Source: Prescottella subtropica | GTDB taxonomy: Bacteria; Actinomycetota; Actinomycetes; Mycobacteriales; Mycobacteriaceae | NCBI RefSeq assembly: GCF_005434945.1 | Contig: NZ_SKCH01000018.1 | Location: 1-64,000 of the forward strand | Direction of reading: 5' to 3' | Length of the DNA stretch: 64,000 bases | Notes under the pieces: generated by a model | The model's input: only the letters and a program-made list of their open reading frames with translations | The model's database searches: none | Told to the model about the DNA's origin: nothing | Translations under genes and position numbers: made by a program | Part shown: in pieces, positions 1 to 7,210 of the stretch | How the letters are laid out: the number at the start of each line of letters is the position of its first letter | Position numbering within the stretch: position 1 is the first letter of the stretch

Positions 1-55
1 TGCGTGCGACGGCGATGACGTCGCGTCGGAACTCCTCGGGGAACGGCTTCGGCAT
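1..55 (-). pseudogene. IS3-family OrfA, N-terminal end only (runs off window)
   Basis: Leftward reading from ATG at 55 gives [18 protein letters not shown], the typical start of IS3-family OrfA (HTH) proteins common in actinobacteria. Only the first 18 residues lie in the window, so it cannot be told whether the element is intact. It fits the cluster of insertion-sequence debris in the first 2 kb. Confidence 0.6.
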
Positions 56-109
56 GGGGACATCCTTCCATCGTGAGGACGGATCCTCACAGATTGGGTG
101 TCAACCAAA

Positions 110-267
110 CCGGGGGCAGTCCCGTGTGGATCACGGCTGTGGTGTCGTAGCGCGCTGGCGATGTTGGTGTGGCCGGCTAAGCGGAGGATGCCGACGGCGG
201 TGTTGCGGAGGGTGGCCATCACCTGGGGTGCGTTGCCGGTGCGGACGGTCGAGCGGTCTTCGTCGAA
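110..267 (-). pseudogene. ISAs1-family transposase C-terminal remnant
   Basis: The leftward frame contains [20 protein letters not shown] followed by [20 protein letters not shown], the conserved C-terminal end of ISAs1 (H-repeat type) DDE transposases. Everything upstream is missing because the IS1634-type element begins at 268, so this is a truncated relic interrupted by that insertion. Confidence 0.6.
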
Positions 268-268
268 C

Positions 269-470
269 CTGACTTGCACAGTTTTAGTGCCCCGGTCAGC
301 GGGCCGGTAGGTCCAGCGATGTGAGGATCGCGACGGCGTCTGGGGTGAGTGGGTCGGCGGCGGTGTGGCCTGACTTGCACAGTTTTAGTGCCCCGGTCAG
401 CGGGCCGGTAGGTCCAGCGATGTGAGGATCGCGACGGCGTCTGGGGTGAGTGGGTCGGCGGCGGTGTGGG
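269..470. repeat. 101-bp tandem direct duplication of IS left end
   Basis: Bases 269-369 and 370-470 are essentially identical direct repeats with a 101-bp period. Each covers the terminal inverted repeat plus the final ~90 bp of transposase coding sequence. The outer copy therefore encodes a second, orphan transposase C-terminus. This is not part of normal IS1634-type organisation. Confidence 0.85.
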
Positions 471-1950
471 GTTGGCCGGCGATGGTCAGGCTGATTTCCT
501 GCAGCGGCCGCAATGTCCTGACCAGGGAACGGATCGAGATCCCGGTCTCGGTCTGCAGGTAGTGGGCGACCGCGAGTGCGGTGAACACGACGGTGAGGTG
601 CGCTTCGATCGCGTCGCGGGTGTGATGGAACATCGGCCTGGCCCGTAGGTCGGTTTTCGACATGCGGAACGACTGCTCGACGTGCCAGAGGTCGTGATAT
701 TTGCCGATCACCTCGCCCGGCCCCATGATCGTGGCGGGGATGTTCGTGACGTAGCCCTTCAACCCGACCAGCGACCGGGCGCGTTCGATGCCCGCGGCGT
801 CGAGGCTGCGATCCTTGCCGGCGGTCTTGACGAATCTCGTGGATTTCGGGGCCTTCGCCCCGTCGACGACCTCGCGAGCCCGGGTTTCCTGGGCGTTCAA
901 TGTCTGGTTGTCGCGGATCGCTCGTTTGCTGCGGTACTGCCAGACCGCCCGCCACGATTTCGGGTGCCCGACCGGATCCCAGACGGGTTCGACCCGTTTC
1001 TTGACGTTGTTGACGGTGCTCTTCGCATGCCGCGGGGTGACCGTGTCGATGACCTGACCATCGACGAAAACGTCACCGTTCCAATGGAAATGGTTCGCCA
1101 GATCGGCCGGCGCCTTCGCGACCCGGGAGCCGACGATGAACTTGAGCCCGGCGTCGTCGAGGGACTTCAAGTTGGTCGCGGAGAGCATCCCGGCGTCGGC
1201 AGCGATCACCATCTCGACCCCGGCGATGTCGTGCCGGTCCTGGAACTGCCTGATGATCGGGACGATGGTGTGGGTTTCGGCCTGATTCCCCTCGAAACAG
1301 CCGATCTCCAACGGGAACCCGGTCCGGTCGACCAACAACCCGACCACGATCTGCGGATCGACCCGCCGTTCCTTCGAATACCCGACCTTGCGGAGCTCAT
1401 CTTCCTTCTCTGCCTCGAAATACAGGGTCGTCACGTCGTAGAGCACCAAGCTCAGACCACCGGTCGCCGCGGCATACTCGAAGCACTTCGTGGCGATCCG
1501 GTCCCGGTAATCACGTGTGGCGCAACGCTTCAACGCGGTGGCGTAGGTGTTGCGATGCGCGGGGGTCAGACCGATCTCGCCGACGACCCGGGCCGTGTCG
1601 CTCATCGACGTCGGCTCCACGAGTCGGCCGAGGACCAACTGTAAGAACGCGTCGTCGTCGATCTCGTCGAACCCCAACCGGCACCAGCCGGTCTCGATCG
1701 CTTCGATCAGCCAACGGGACCGCTTCGCCGCGATCACCGACCCCCGCTCACCACCACCGAGACCGAGGTCGAGTTCCTGCTGGCCGGCCTGCAACTTCTC
1801 CCGCGCCGCCTGCAACAAGGCAGCCAACTCACCGTCGGTGTGCGCGGAGCCGAGGTGCTCGAGGATCTTGTGGCGGCCACCGTCCTTCGCCGCGATTTGC
1901 ACGGCCGTCGCCCCCGACGCGGTCCGAACCTTACGGATATAGGCAGCCAC
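397..1950 (-). CDS. IS1634-family DDE transposase
   Basis: A 517-residue intact frame. It catalyses cut-and-paste movement of the surrounding element. The DDE region shows LVLYDVTTLYFEAEKEDE followed by LRKVGYSKERRVDPQIV (about residues 167-203), characteristic of the IS1634 branch of IS4-like transposases. A second acidic residue is in VIAADAGML, and the C-terminal conserved block is around YHDLWHVEQSFRMSKTDL (about residue 420), supplying the final Glu. Length is usual for the family. The last 33 codons and the inverted repeat are duplicated in tandem downstream. It looks functional. Confidence 0.85.
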   Translation of the reverse strand: MAAYIRKVRTASGATAVQIAAKDGGRHKILEHLGSAHTDGELAALLQAAREKLQAGQQELDLGLGGGERGSVIAAKRSRWLIEAIETGWCRLGFDEIDDDAFLQLVLGRLVEPTSMSDTARVVGEIGLTPAHRNTYATALKRCATRDYRDRIATKCFEYAAATGGLSLVLYDVTTLYFEAEKEDELRKVGYSKERRVDPQIVVGLLVDRTGFPLEIGCFEGNQAETHTIVPIIRQFQDRHDIAGVEMVIAADAGMLSATNLKSLDDAGLKFIVGSRVAKAPADLANHFHWNGDVFVDGQVIDTVTPRHAKSTVNNVKKRVEPVWDPVGHPKSWRAVWQYRSKRAIRDNQTLNAQETRAREVVDGAKAPKSTRFVKTAGKDRSLDAAGIERARSLVGLKGYVTNIPATIMGPGEVIGKYHDLWHVEQSFRMSKTDLRARPMFHHTRDAIEAHLTVVFTALAVAHYLQTETGISIRSLVRTLRPLQEISLTIAGQPHTAADPLTPDAVAILTSLDLPAR

Positions 1951-2061
1951 AACCGACGATCCTACCGACCCGTTAGTGCCCCAAATCGCCGACTCGCGAT
2001 CCCGCTACCAGCACAAACACCAGCCGGCAGCGGAAATGCCCGTCAACCTGTGCAAGTCAGG

Positions 2062-2322
2062 ACCGATGTCACCGTCGTCGACGGTGCCCTGGTCTTCGGT
2101 AACGACGCCGGCCGCACCGACCTGATCATCCCCGCCGGACGATGGGCCGAATGCACCCGGCGGCCCGCCACCGACCTGCCCGCCTACGCCAACCCCGACC
2201 CGGTCCCGGTTCGGGGCCATCAGCTGGGAGAGCCCGAACCCGCCCCGATCGCCGCGCCGCACTGGTTCCGGTGGGGACAGCGCCGTGCTCAGCGTCCGGT
2301 GAACGCCTCGCCGGGCAGGTAG
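2062..2322 (+). pseudogene. C-terminal fragment of an unknown gene cut by the IS
   Basis: Immediately after the right inverted repeat a rightward frame with strong G/C third positions runs to TAG at 2320-2322 (TDVTVVDGALVFGNDAGRTD onward, about 86 residues). No start codon with a ribosome binding site lies inside, so it reads as the tail of a gene whose front was removed or separated by the insertion. I do not recognise the family. It ends convergently with the leftward fragment at 2289-2606. Confidence 0.45.
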
Positions 2323-2606
2323 ACGGGGTTGCGGCCGTGGCGGATCGCGCAGGGATACCGCCACGCGCCCATCGCCACGCCGCAGCCGGCGGACAGCATC
2401 GCCTCCGAGGAGGTGAGCACGCCCCGGTCACGCCACCACAGGTAGGTGCCGGCGGTGAACTCGCCATCCCGGATGGGCCTACCGCCTGCGTAGCAGCTCC
2501 CTGCCGGACGATGGATTGACTCAGGAAGGCGTGGCCAGGTGAACCACCGTCTCACTTGGCCAGGCCAATCACGCCTGAAGGGGTGGGATGAATGCGCCGC
2601 CCCCAC
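2289..2606 (-). pseudogene. Unrecognised leftward fragment, probably truncated gene
   Basis: From about 2466 down to the stop at 2289 the leftward frame has good codon bias and reads DGEFTAGTYLWWRDRG, later RHGRNPVYLPGEAFTGR. The upstream part (2470-2606) loses that bias and no plausible ribosome binding site precedes the ATG at 2606. It is best viewed as the 3' end of a broken gene. The family is unknown; an intact small protein is possible but less likely. Confidence 0.35.
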
Positions 2607-2997
2607 TTACTGGCAAAGTATTTTACCTGTAAACCTTGAACTCCAGTACAATAATTGAAGTTTGCACTATTTACCAAAACTGCCCCATCCGCGACCTCCG
2701 GTGATCTACTGTGTCGATCACGGCCGCGTAACCGATCCTGACGAACCGGTTTCAGACCGTGACAGGACCGAGGCTCGATGGCATCACGAGGGGAGACGCC
2801 CACCAGAGCTCGCCGAAGCAATCGACCACCCAGTGCACTGACGTGTCCATTATTGGTTTCCCCGGGCGTGCACGGGCAGTCATTTTGACGCGCTCACCTC
2901 ACGAGCCCGGCATACACAGATGCAGAACGAAACCATTCTGGGCGCATCCCACGAGCCCGGATAACTTTCACCTGCACAAACCATGAAAGGAGCAGAG
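2607..2997. other. AT-richer intergenic leader of the small-peptide operon
   Basis: No convincing gene. GC content drops at 2610-2690, which may hold promoter elements. A TTGACG at 2885-2890 followed by CATACA at 2911 is a poor-spacing promoter candidate. The 11-mer CACGAGCCCGG occurs twice about 50 bp apart (near 2900 and 2950), the second copy just before the first peptide gene. Confidence 0.3.
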
Positions 2998-3108
2998 TTG
3001 TCCATCGACTTTGCGACAGCATTCTCGGCGTTCGCGAAGCTTCTGATCACTCAGGGATTCAGCAGCTTGGGCGACCTCATGACCATGTCCGCGACCGACG
3101 CGGCCTGA
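2998..3108 (+). CDS. Small hydrophobic peptide 1 (36 aa)
   Basis: TTG start at 2998 preceded by AAGGAG with ideal spacing; an in-frame ATG at 2983 would bury this ribosome binding site. The product is 36 residues, rich in Ala, Phe, Leu and Met, with an amphipathic core (FATAFSAFAKLLITQGFSS) and acidic ends. It has no signal peptide, no cysteine and net negative charge. It is the first of four tandem genes of similar size, each with its own ribosome binding site, ending at one strong terminator. Size and character recall the PorA/PorH channel peptides of Corynebacterium. A leaderless multi-peptide bacteriocin is the alternative, though charge argues against it. Function is inferred. Confidence 0.6.
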   Translation: MSIDFATAFSAFAKLLITQGFSSLGDLMTMSATDAA

Positions 3109-3124
3109 CACCGGAAGGAATCTC

Positions 3125-3223
3125 ATGACCTCACTCGCACAGCTGATGCCGATGGCAGGCCAGATGTTCTACACCCTGCTCGTTTCGATGCCCATGAAGG
3201 CATCCCTCGGCATCACCGTCTGA
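3125..3223 (+). CDS. Small hydrophobic peptide 2 (32 aa)
   Basis: ATG at 3125 preceded by GGAAGGAA. The 32-residue product (MTSLAQLMPMAGQMFYTLLV then SMPMKASLGITV) is Met-rich, near neutral, and predicted amphipathic helix with no leader sequence. It lies 16 bp after peptide 1 and 18 bp before peptide 3. It would belong to the same envelope or secreted peptide complex as its neighbours; the role is not proven. No close family could be recognised from sequence alone. Confidence 0.6.
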   Translation: MTSLAQLMPMAGQMFYTLLVSMPMKASLGITV

Positions 3224-3241
3224 CCGGAAGGTAGCACCACA

Positions 3242-3337
3242 ATGAGCAAGGACCTCACCCTGCTATTCGCAGGTTCGGGCATGAACGTCCTCGAGGGGCT
3301 CACCCAGTTCCTCCTCGCCCTCGTCAAGCCCATCTAG
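3242..3337 (+). CDS. Small hydrophobic peptide 3 (31 aa)
   Basis: ATG at 3242, with GGAAGG about 12 bp upstream. The 31-residue product has a polar start (MSKDL), a Gly-Ser-Gly turn and a strongly hydrophobic C-terminal helix (LTQFLLALVKPI). It is close to neutral overall and lacks a signal peptide. It is third in the four-gene array, 14 bp before peptide 4. The helix-turn-helix layout resembles short mycolate-membrane channel peptides; this is an inference from character, not similarity. Confidence 0.6.
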   Translation: MSKDLTLLFAGSGMNVLEGLTQFLLALVKPI

Positions 3338-3351
3338 AAACGGAGACACGG

Positions 3352-3450
3352 ATGCTTGAGAACGTTCTCGTGACCTTCATCAGCTCACTCGCAATGGCCG
3401 GAAACCTGCCGCTGCTGGGCAGCATGATGGGCGCCGAGCAAATGAGCTGA
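3352..3450 (+). CDS. Small hydrophobic peptide 4 (32 aa)
   Basis: ATG at 3352 with upstream ACGGAGACA as ribosome binding site. The 32-residue product starts MLENVLVTFISSLAMAG and is acidic (two Glu, no basic residue) with a hydrophobic centre. Last gene of the array; the operon then meets a perfect-stem terminator. MLENV at the start recalls the MENV start of C. glutamicum PorA, although such a short match has little weight. The four together may form a hetero-oligomer. Confidence 0.6.
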   Translation: MLENVLVTFISSLAMAGNLPLLGSMMGAEQMS

Positions 3451-3480
3451 CGGCCCATACGCCGTCGCACTGAAACTTTG

Positions 3481-3521
3481 AATGGGCACCTTCACGCGCG
3501 TCGCGCGTGAAGGTGCCCATT
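3481..3521 (+). terminator. Terminator of the four-peptide operon
   Basis: A perfect inverted repeat with stem AATGGGCACCTTCACGCGC and a three-base loop ends at 3521, followed by TTTT a few bases later. It separates the peptide operon from the secreted-protein gene downstream. Confidence 0.85.
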
Positions 3522-3672
3522 CATGTTTTCCGGCCTGGAAACAATCTCTCGGGAATGTTTTGTTTTACGCACGCAACATGAACGTTCATGCCAGTATCGG
3601 GGCGTCACGTTCGATCACGGACATGACTGCTTGCAAGCATTCGACGATCCTTCGACTGAACAGAGAAAAACT

Positions 3673-4221
3673 GTGAGAACTCTCGCGAAGGTAGCGACGG
3701 TGGGGGCCTCGGCCGCCGCCGTCGCCATGCTCGGCATGGGAACGGCCACCGCAGCGACCCCGGTCGTCGGCGCGGCGGGCTCCGCCGCACCGGCGACGGT
3801 CAGCGTCCCGCCCGACTACCAGATGTGCGGCACCGCGTTCGTCGGCGCCGGCACCGGATCGTCCAACAACGCACTCCCGTCCGGAGCTCGGGCGGTCGGC
3901 GGAGTCGACGTCAAGGGCGAGTTGTACTCCCTCGGCGCCTCGACCCCGAGCAAGACCCTGACCACGACCACCGCTGCCGACGGCACCTACTGCCTCACCG
4001 GTGACTCGTCGCTCGTCTCCACCATCACCGGCGGCGGCAAGGTCGTCCTGAGCGTCACGCCCACGTCCTTCGCCTGGGACAACGACGCCAACCCGAGCAC
4101 CCCCGACGCCACCGTGACGTCGAAGCTGCCCTACAGCGGCACCGTCAAGCTCGGACAGTTCTTCTCACGACAGGTCGCCGGCACGAACTCCGCCACCGGC
4201 CTGAACGTCGCCTTCAACTAA
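3673..4221 (+). CDS. Secreted protein of unknown function
   Basis: GTG start at 3673 gives 182 residues beginning with a basic n-region and an Ala-rich signal peptide (VRTLAKVATVGASAAAVAML, cleavage likely after ATAATPVVGA). The mature part is all-beta in character with two cysteines (about residues 53 and 117) that could form a disulphide. It contains a DGTYCLTG stretch like carboxypeptidase-regulatory or Ig-like beta sandwiches. No catalytic motif is visible. It follows the four-peptide operon in the same direction but is separated by a terminator, and has its own terminator. A surface or extracellular accessory protein is likely. Confidence 0.65.
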   Translation: MRTLAKVATVGASAAAVAMLGMGTATAATPVVGAAGSAAPATVSVPPDYQMCGTAFVGAGTGSSNNALPSGARAVGGVDVKGELYSLGASTPSKTLTTTTAADGTYCLTGDSSLVSTITGGGKVVLSVTPTSFAWDNDANPSTPDATVTSKLPYSGTVKLGQFFSRQVAGTNSATGLNVAFN

Positions 4222-4235
4222 CGAGGCGCGCCTAG

Positions 4236-4280
4236 AAGGTGCTGTCCCGCCGGGAGCATGCCGGCGGGACAACACCTTCT
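4236..4280 (+). terminator. Terminator after secreted protein gene
   Basis: Long imperfect inverted repeat: AAGGTGCTGTCCCGCCGG pairs with CCGGCGGGACAACACCTT across a seven-base loop, followed by a T-rich stretch. It lies 15 bp after the stop codon. Confidence 0.8.
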
Positions 4281-4359
4281 TCATTCTAGAACTGCCTGCT
4301 CGGCACAGACTTTTGGGCGTAGCGACCCATCTACACGACCCGGGCAACCACAATGCGTC

Positions 4360-4655
4360 GCTGCTTTCGGTGGACAGGACGGCTGGACCATCATCCGATG
4401 ACGGCAGCCGAACCCAGTGTCCGCGATCACACAGCCCGGCACCTGGCGTTCCCCCTCCGGAACCTCGAGCGCCGTCTCCGGAAGCATGCCTTCCGGCCCG
4501 GCCATGTCGTCGTGCTCAGCGACCAGCTGCCCGACCGCGGCCGCCACACCAGCGGACGAGGCGAATCCGAGACCTTCCACGGCGCTATCTTCGCCGACCT
4601 CGTCGCCTACGCCGACGTCCTCGCCCGCCGCACTCCCACCACCGAGCACCGGTAG
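4360..4655 (+). pseudogene. Decayed T5orf172-type gene, copy A
   Basis: The sequence aligns by eye with the copy at 6251-6725. The N-terminal portion is in frame 1 (ITQPGTWR region near 4425) while the C-terminal portion (RNLERRLRKHAFRPGHVVVL, later SGRGESETFHGAIFADLVAY) is in frame 3. The front half, which holds the T5orf172 core in copy B, is missing or eroded. It is therefore a broken duplicate. Its stop at 4653 is followed after 19 bp by a dispersed 24-bp element and a terminator, as in copy B. Confidence 0.6.
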
Positions 4656-4674
4656 AACCCGGACTGCCCTGGCC

Positions 4675-4698
4675 GGGACGTGTCATCAGGCCAGGTCA
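4675..4698 (-). repeat. Dispersed 24-bp element, copy 1
   Basis: Minus orientation; complement has TGACCTGG then ATGACACGTCCC. 19 bp after the broken T5orf172-type gene and just before a hairpin. Confidence 0.75.
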
Positions 4699-4709
4699 CA
4701 GATGTGAGA

Positions 4710-4741
4710 GCGGCCCCGCACCACGATCGGTGCGGGGCCGC
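4710..4741. terminator. Hairpin terminator between copy A and hicB
   Basis: GCGGCCCCGCACC and GGTGCGGGGCCGC form a perfect 13-bp stem with a six-base loop. Placed between a rightward remnant and the leftward hicB end, so it could serve both strands. Confidence 0.75.
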
Positions 4742-4787
4742 TGCTGTCGGTCTACACCCCGGTTCGCCGGCACGGGCGCCGCGGTGG

Positions 4788-5177
4788 TCAGGCCGGGGCG
4801 TGGTCGAGCTGAGAGACCCGCTGCGGGCTCACTCCGAGCACGACAGCGGTGTCCCGGACCGACAACTTCGTGCGGTGCCGCAGATGCGCGACAGCAGCAC
4901 GTGACGCACGCGCCGCGTCCTCCTGCGCGCGCGCGGCAGCCTCGACCTGCGCGCGGGCCCGGCGGGCCTCCTCGAGGACCCCGGGATCACCGAGGTCGAC
5001 GTCGAGGGTCACGTCGACGTCCGCGGCCGGAATGCCCTCGAGGAGCGCGACCGCGTCCGCGACCATCGCCGAAATCTGGTCGAGACGGCGGGCCTGGGTG
5101 AACGCCCCGTCCACTTCCGGAACCTCGACAACCCACCAGCTGCCGTCGCGGGTGGCGTGTGCGGTCACCTTCATCAT
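4788..5177 (-). CDS. hicB: HicB-like antitoxin with C-terminal HTH
   Basis: A 129-residue protein beginning MMKVTAHATRDGSWWVVEVP, the partial RNase-H-like fold of HicB antitoxins (HATRDGSWWVVEVPEVDGAFT), then a coiled Ala/Arg-rich linker (about 65-95) and an HTH end (LSVRDTAVVLGVSPQRVSQL). It should neutralise the toxin encoded just upstream and repress the operon by binding DNA. The start overlaps the toxin stop codon by four bases (ATGA), giving translational coupling; AAGGGG precedes the ATG. Either of two adjacent ATGs could be used. Confidence 0.75.
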   Translation of the reverse strand: MMKVTAHATRDGSWWVVEVPEVDGAFTQARRLDQISAMVADAVALLEGIPAADVDVTLDVDLGDPGVLEEARRARAQVEAAARAQEDAARASRAAVAHLRHRTKLSVRDTAVVLGVSPQRVSQLDHAPA

Positions 5178-5392
5178 GTCGTCCCCTTCTTCCCTGCCGG
5201 CGGTGCCGGTATCTCGAGCTGTTTGCGGATCTTCTTCACCAGCAGGTCCGGTATCTCCGTATGCCGGGCCACCACCGTCCGGCGCTCCCCGAGCACGATC
5301 TTGGTGTGGTTACCGCCTTCGGTCTCGCCGTACTCGAGCCCGTGAGCCCGCGCGTAGTCCCGTAACTCCTTGAGCAGGTCAACCCTCTTCAC
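5174..5392 (-). CDS. hicA: HicA-like mRNA interferase toxin
   Basis: A 72-residue protein with the dsRBD-like HicA fold; GLEYGETEGGNHTKIVLGER carries the catalytic His of the family (usual context G-S-H-H/N-H-x-I/K). HicA toxins cleave mRNA and halt translation. GTG start at 5392. Upstream lies a 12-bp inverted repeat (5401-5439), a likely operator. The two genes form a type II toxin-antitoxin pair sitting inside a duplicated block, consistent with later insertion into copy A. Confidence 0.75.
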   Translation of the reverse strand: MKRVDLLKELRDYARAHGLEYGETEGGNHTKIVLGERRTVVARHTEIPDLLVKKIRKQLEIPAPPAGKKGTT

Positions 5393-5400
5393 ATCATAAG

Positions 5401-5439
5401 TCTAGCCCCCCTGGATAATTCAAGTCAAGGGGGGCTAGA
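5401..5439. promoter_or_regulatory. Inverted-repeat operator candidate for hicAB
   Basis: TCTAGCCCCCCT and AGGGGGGCTAGA are perfect 12-bp inverted arms separated by 15 AT-richer bases containing TTGACTTGAATTATCC on the minus strand. The position, 9 bp upstream of the toxin start, fits autoregulation by HicB. Confidence 0.6.
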
Positions 5440-5507
5440 TGGATGGTCGGCTACCGCCCGAACGGCCGACGCCACCCGCCACCTTCCTCCGGATCTCTCG
5501 TCCGAAG

Positions 5508-5531
5508 GGGGCGTGCTATTTCCCATGACCA
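5508..5531 (-). repeat. Dispersed 24-bp element, copy 2 (variant)
   Basis: Complement ends ATAGCACGCCCC; one of two variants (with copy 4) whose 5' part is TGGTCA rather than TGACC. Lies 9 bp from the end of pseudogene 5540-6096. Confidence 0.5.
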
Positions 5532-5539
5532 GAGCAGGT

Positions 5540-6096
5540 TTATGCGGTGCGGGCGACCTCGACCGTGAACCGGCTGTCGACGGTCGGGGCGACCCGGGAG
5601 TCGATGTGCAGGCCAGACTTCGCGACGTCGGCATCTTCCCGACCCGCAGGTCCCGGGCCGCGACGGACGCACTGTGTCGACGGCCGTGGCCATAGACCTT
5701 CCAGGTGACCCACTCCCCGGACTGCGTGACCGCCAGAGTGCAGACCTTCGCCGACGCCTACTCCCGCGAGGACGGTGTCCGGTCGGCGACCGACTGCGCA
5801 CCGAACGCCTCGGCGAGCGTGCGCCGGTCCGGCTCCGCGGTCAGCTCCGCCAGAAGATCACCATGCCGGCGGCCATCGAGCTCCCCGAGGACGCCGGCAG
5901 TGACGATCGAGCGGGCGGCCTGCGCGTCGACCGGGGTCCAGTCGAGTTCACGGTCCCAGCAGAAGTCCTGACCCAGAGGCTTGTGGAACACGAAACGACC
6001 CAGGTTCGGCACGTACGCGTAGATCCGTGCCACCTCGGTGTCCTCGTAGGCCAACCACTGGTCCTGGCCCAGGTATCCGACGATGTAGAGGCTCAT
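5540..6096 (-). pseudogene. Broken duplicate of the 185-aa MSLYIV-type protein
   Basis: The leftward sequence starts MSLYIVGYLGQDQWLAYEDT and matches the intact gene at 7211-7768 across its whole length, but a CAG-to-TAG change introduces a stop after DRTPSSRE (at 5758). A one-base deletion near 5630 also shifts the remaining frame. The ribosome binding site (AGAAGGGA) and start are preserved. Downstream the same variant 24-bp element occurs as after the intact copy. A short remnant of the RelA/SpoT-like gene (about 6112-6165) precedes it, so the whole module was duplicated. Confidence 0.75.
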
Positions 6097-6111
6097 GGTG
6101 CGTCCCTTCTC

Positions 6112-6165
6112 TCCGTTCATCTTCGGTGGGGTGCGAATCTTCGGCGTGACCGGACATTGTCAAGC
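6112..6165 (-). pseudogene. 3' remnant of RelA/SpoT-like gene
   Basis: Bases 6112-6165 match the last ~17 codons of the RelA/SpoT-like gene (7784-8353) nearly base for base, then homology stops abruptly. It marks one edge of the block duplication. Confidence 0.6.
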
Positions 6166-6250
6166 CCCGGGTTTGACCGGTCTCACGGGTTGTCGGTGCC
6201 GTGGTCCACAGTGACCGCACACGATCCCTTCGAACCGGCGGAGGTGGAAC

Positions 6251-6725
6251 ATGGTCTACGACACGATCCTCGGCGTCGCTTACGGCACGATGACTCTCCT
6301 CGACGGCCCGCTGCGGCGTGGCGGCGACACCGGCTGCCTGTACATGGTCGAGTTCGACTCCGGGTGGGTCAAGATCGGCCACACCACCGACTGGCCTGCC
6401 CGGCACCACCGGCTCGTCACCGATTTCGGCACACAGTACGGCTGGACGATCACCCGGCACTGGCAATCGGCGCAGGTGTCCGCGATCAAACAGCCCGGCA
6501 CCCGGCGCCCCCCCCCCGCTCCGGGACCTCGAGCACCGACTCGAACAGCATGCCCATCGGTCCGCGCACGTCGTCGTGCTCAGCGACCTACTCCCCGACC
6601 GTGGCCGGGGCACCAGCGGCCGCGGGGAATCCGAGACCTTCCACGGCCCGGCGTTCGGGGACCTCGTCGCCTACGCCGACGACCTCGCCTGCTGCACCCT
6701 GGACACAGTCCCAGCGCCCCGGTAG
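6251..6725 (+). pseudogene. T5orf172 (GIY-YIG-like) gene, copy B, frame interrupted at a C10 tract
   Basis: From ATG 6251 (upstream GGAGGTGG) the frame reads MVYDTILGVAYGTMTLLDGP and then CLYMVEFDSGWVKIGHTTDW, a T5orf172-type core with the VKIG(H/R)T signature related to GIY-YIG nucleases. A run of ten C at 6508-6517 shifts translation out of the frame that encodes the conserved C-terminal part (LRDLEHRLEQHAHRSAHVVV to the stop at 6725). Nine C would restore one ~157-residue protein. The tract may be a sequencing error, a dead gene or a phase-variable switch. Copy A has a separate frame problem at the equivalent place. Confidence 0.6.
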
Positions 6726-6736
6726 ACCTCCCTGCC

Positions 6737-6760
6737 GGGACGTGCCATCAGCGCAGGTCG
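6737..6760 (-). repeat. Dispersed 24-bp element, copy 3
   Basis: Complement CGACCTGC then ATGGCACGTCCC. 11 bp after the T5orf172 gene, equivalent to copy 1 in the duplicated block. Confidence 0.65.
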
Positions 6761-7117
6761 CAAACGAGGAGAGTGGCCCCACGCCGGAATCTGCCGAATC
6801 GGTGCGGCGCCGCGCTCCTCGTTTCGCCCGAGCTTGTCTGCTCCGCTTCCTCGCCGGCGACGCGGTGCCTCACGGGCGCTCGCGGCACCATCACCGGCCC
6901 CCGCTGGCCGCGGTCGAAGCCGACGATGAATATTGCTCGTTTGCGTGTCCGAAACCGGAACGTGCGCAGGTCAGTGTCGCGATCGGCGGGTTGCGGGCTC
7001 GGTGATCGCGGGTAGCGTCGATGGTGGCCGTCAGTTGGGATCGACCATCTGAGGTGGTCGGGCGGCAAGTTCGGGGCAACGCCAAACGCTTCGGCGCGGT
7101 GGGGTCGTGAGCGATCT

Positions 7118-7160
7118 GGGCGGTATCCGGCGAGGGGGAACACTCACCCGGATACCGCCC
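7118..7160. terminator. Hairpin
   Basis: GGGCGGTATCCGG pairs perfectly with CCGGATACCGCCC (13-bp stem, 17-base loop). Lies between convergent units. Confidence 0.6.
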
Positions 7161-7177
7161 TTCGACTGAGAGCCGAG

Positions 7178-7201
7178 GGGACGTGCTATTTCCCCTGACC
7201 A
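7178..7201 (-). repeat. Dispersed 24-bp element, copy 4 (variant)
   Basis: Complement TGGTCAGG then ATAGCACGTCCC. Lies 9 bp from the stop of gene 7211-7768. Confidence 0.55.
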
Positions 7202-7210
7202 CCACGTGTT

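Larger units (their letters stand above)
268..2061 (-). mobile_element. IS1634-type insertion sequence with duplicated left end
   Basis: The element carries one large transposase gene and ends in inverted repeats: CCTGACTTGCACAG at 268-281 and again at 369-382 on the left, and its complement at 2047-2061 on the right. The minimal element is 369-2061 (1693 bp); with the duplicated end it is 268-2061 (1794 bp). No matching target-site duplication flanks either version (GTCGAA on the left, ACCGAT on the right), so flanking DNA has been rearranged since insertion. Confidence 0.75.
6726..7210. other. Intergenic stretch with two 24-bp elements and a hairpin
   Basis: No supported gene. It contains copies 3 and 4 of the dispersed element and a long-stem hairpin at 7118-7160 that would end leftward or rightward transcripts. 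The corresponding place in the duplicated block is occupied by hicAB. Confidence 0.4.

Noticed and set aside
2759..2986. 75-codon rightward frame before the peptide operon
   Set aside because: No ribosome binding site and composition of random GC-rich sequence; it ends just before the first peptide gene.
2998..3450. Firm call of a leaderless bacteriocin cluster
   Set aside because: Peptides are neutral to acidic and no transporter or immunity gene is adjacent, so only a tentative comparison is justified.
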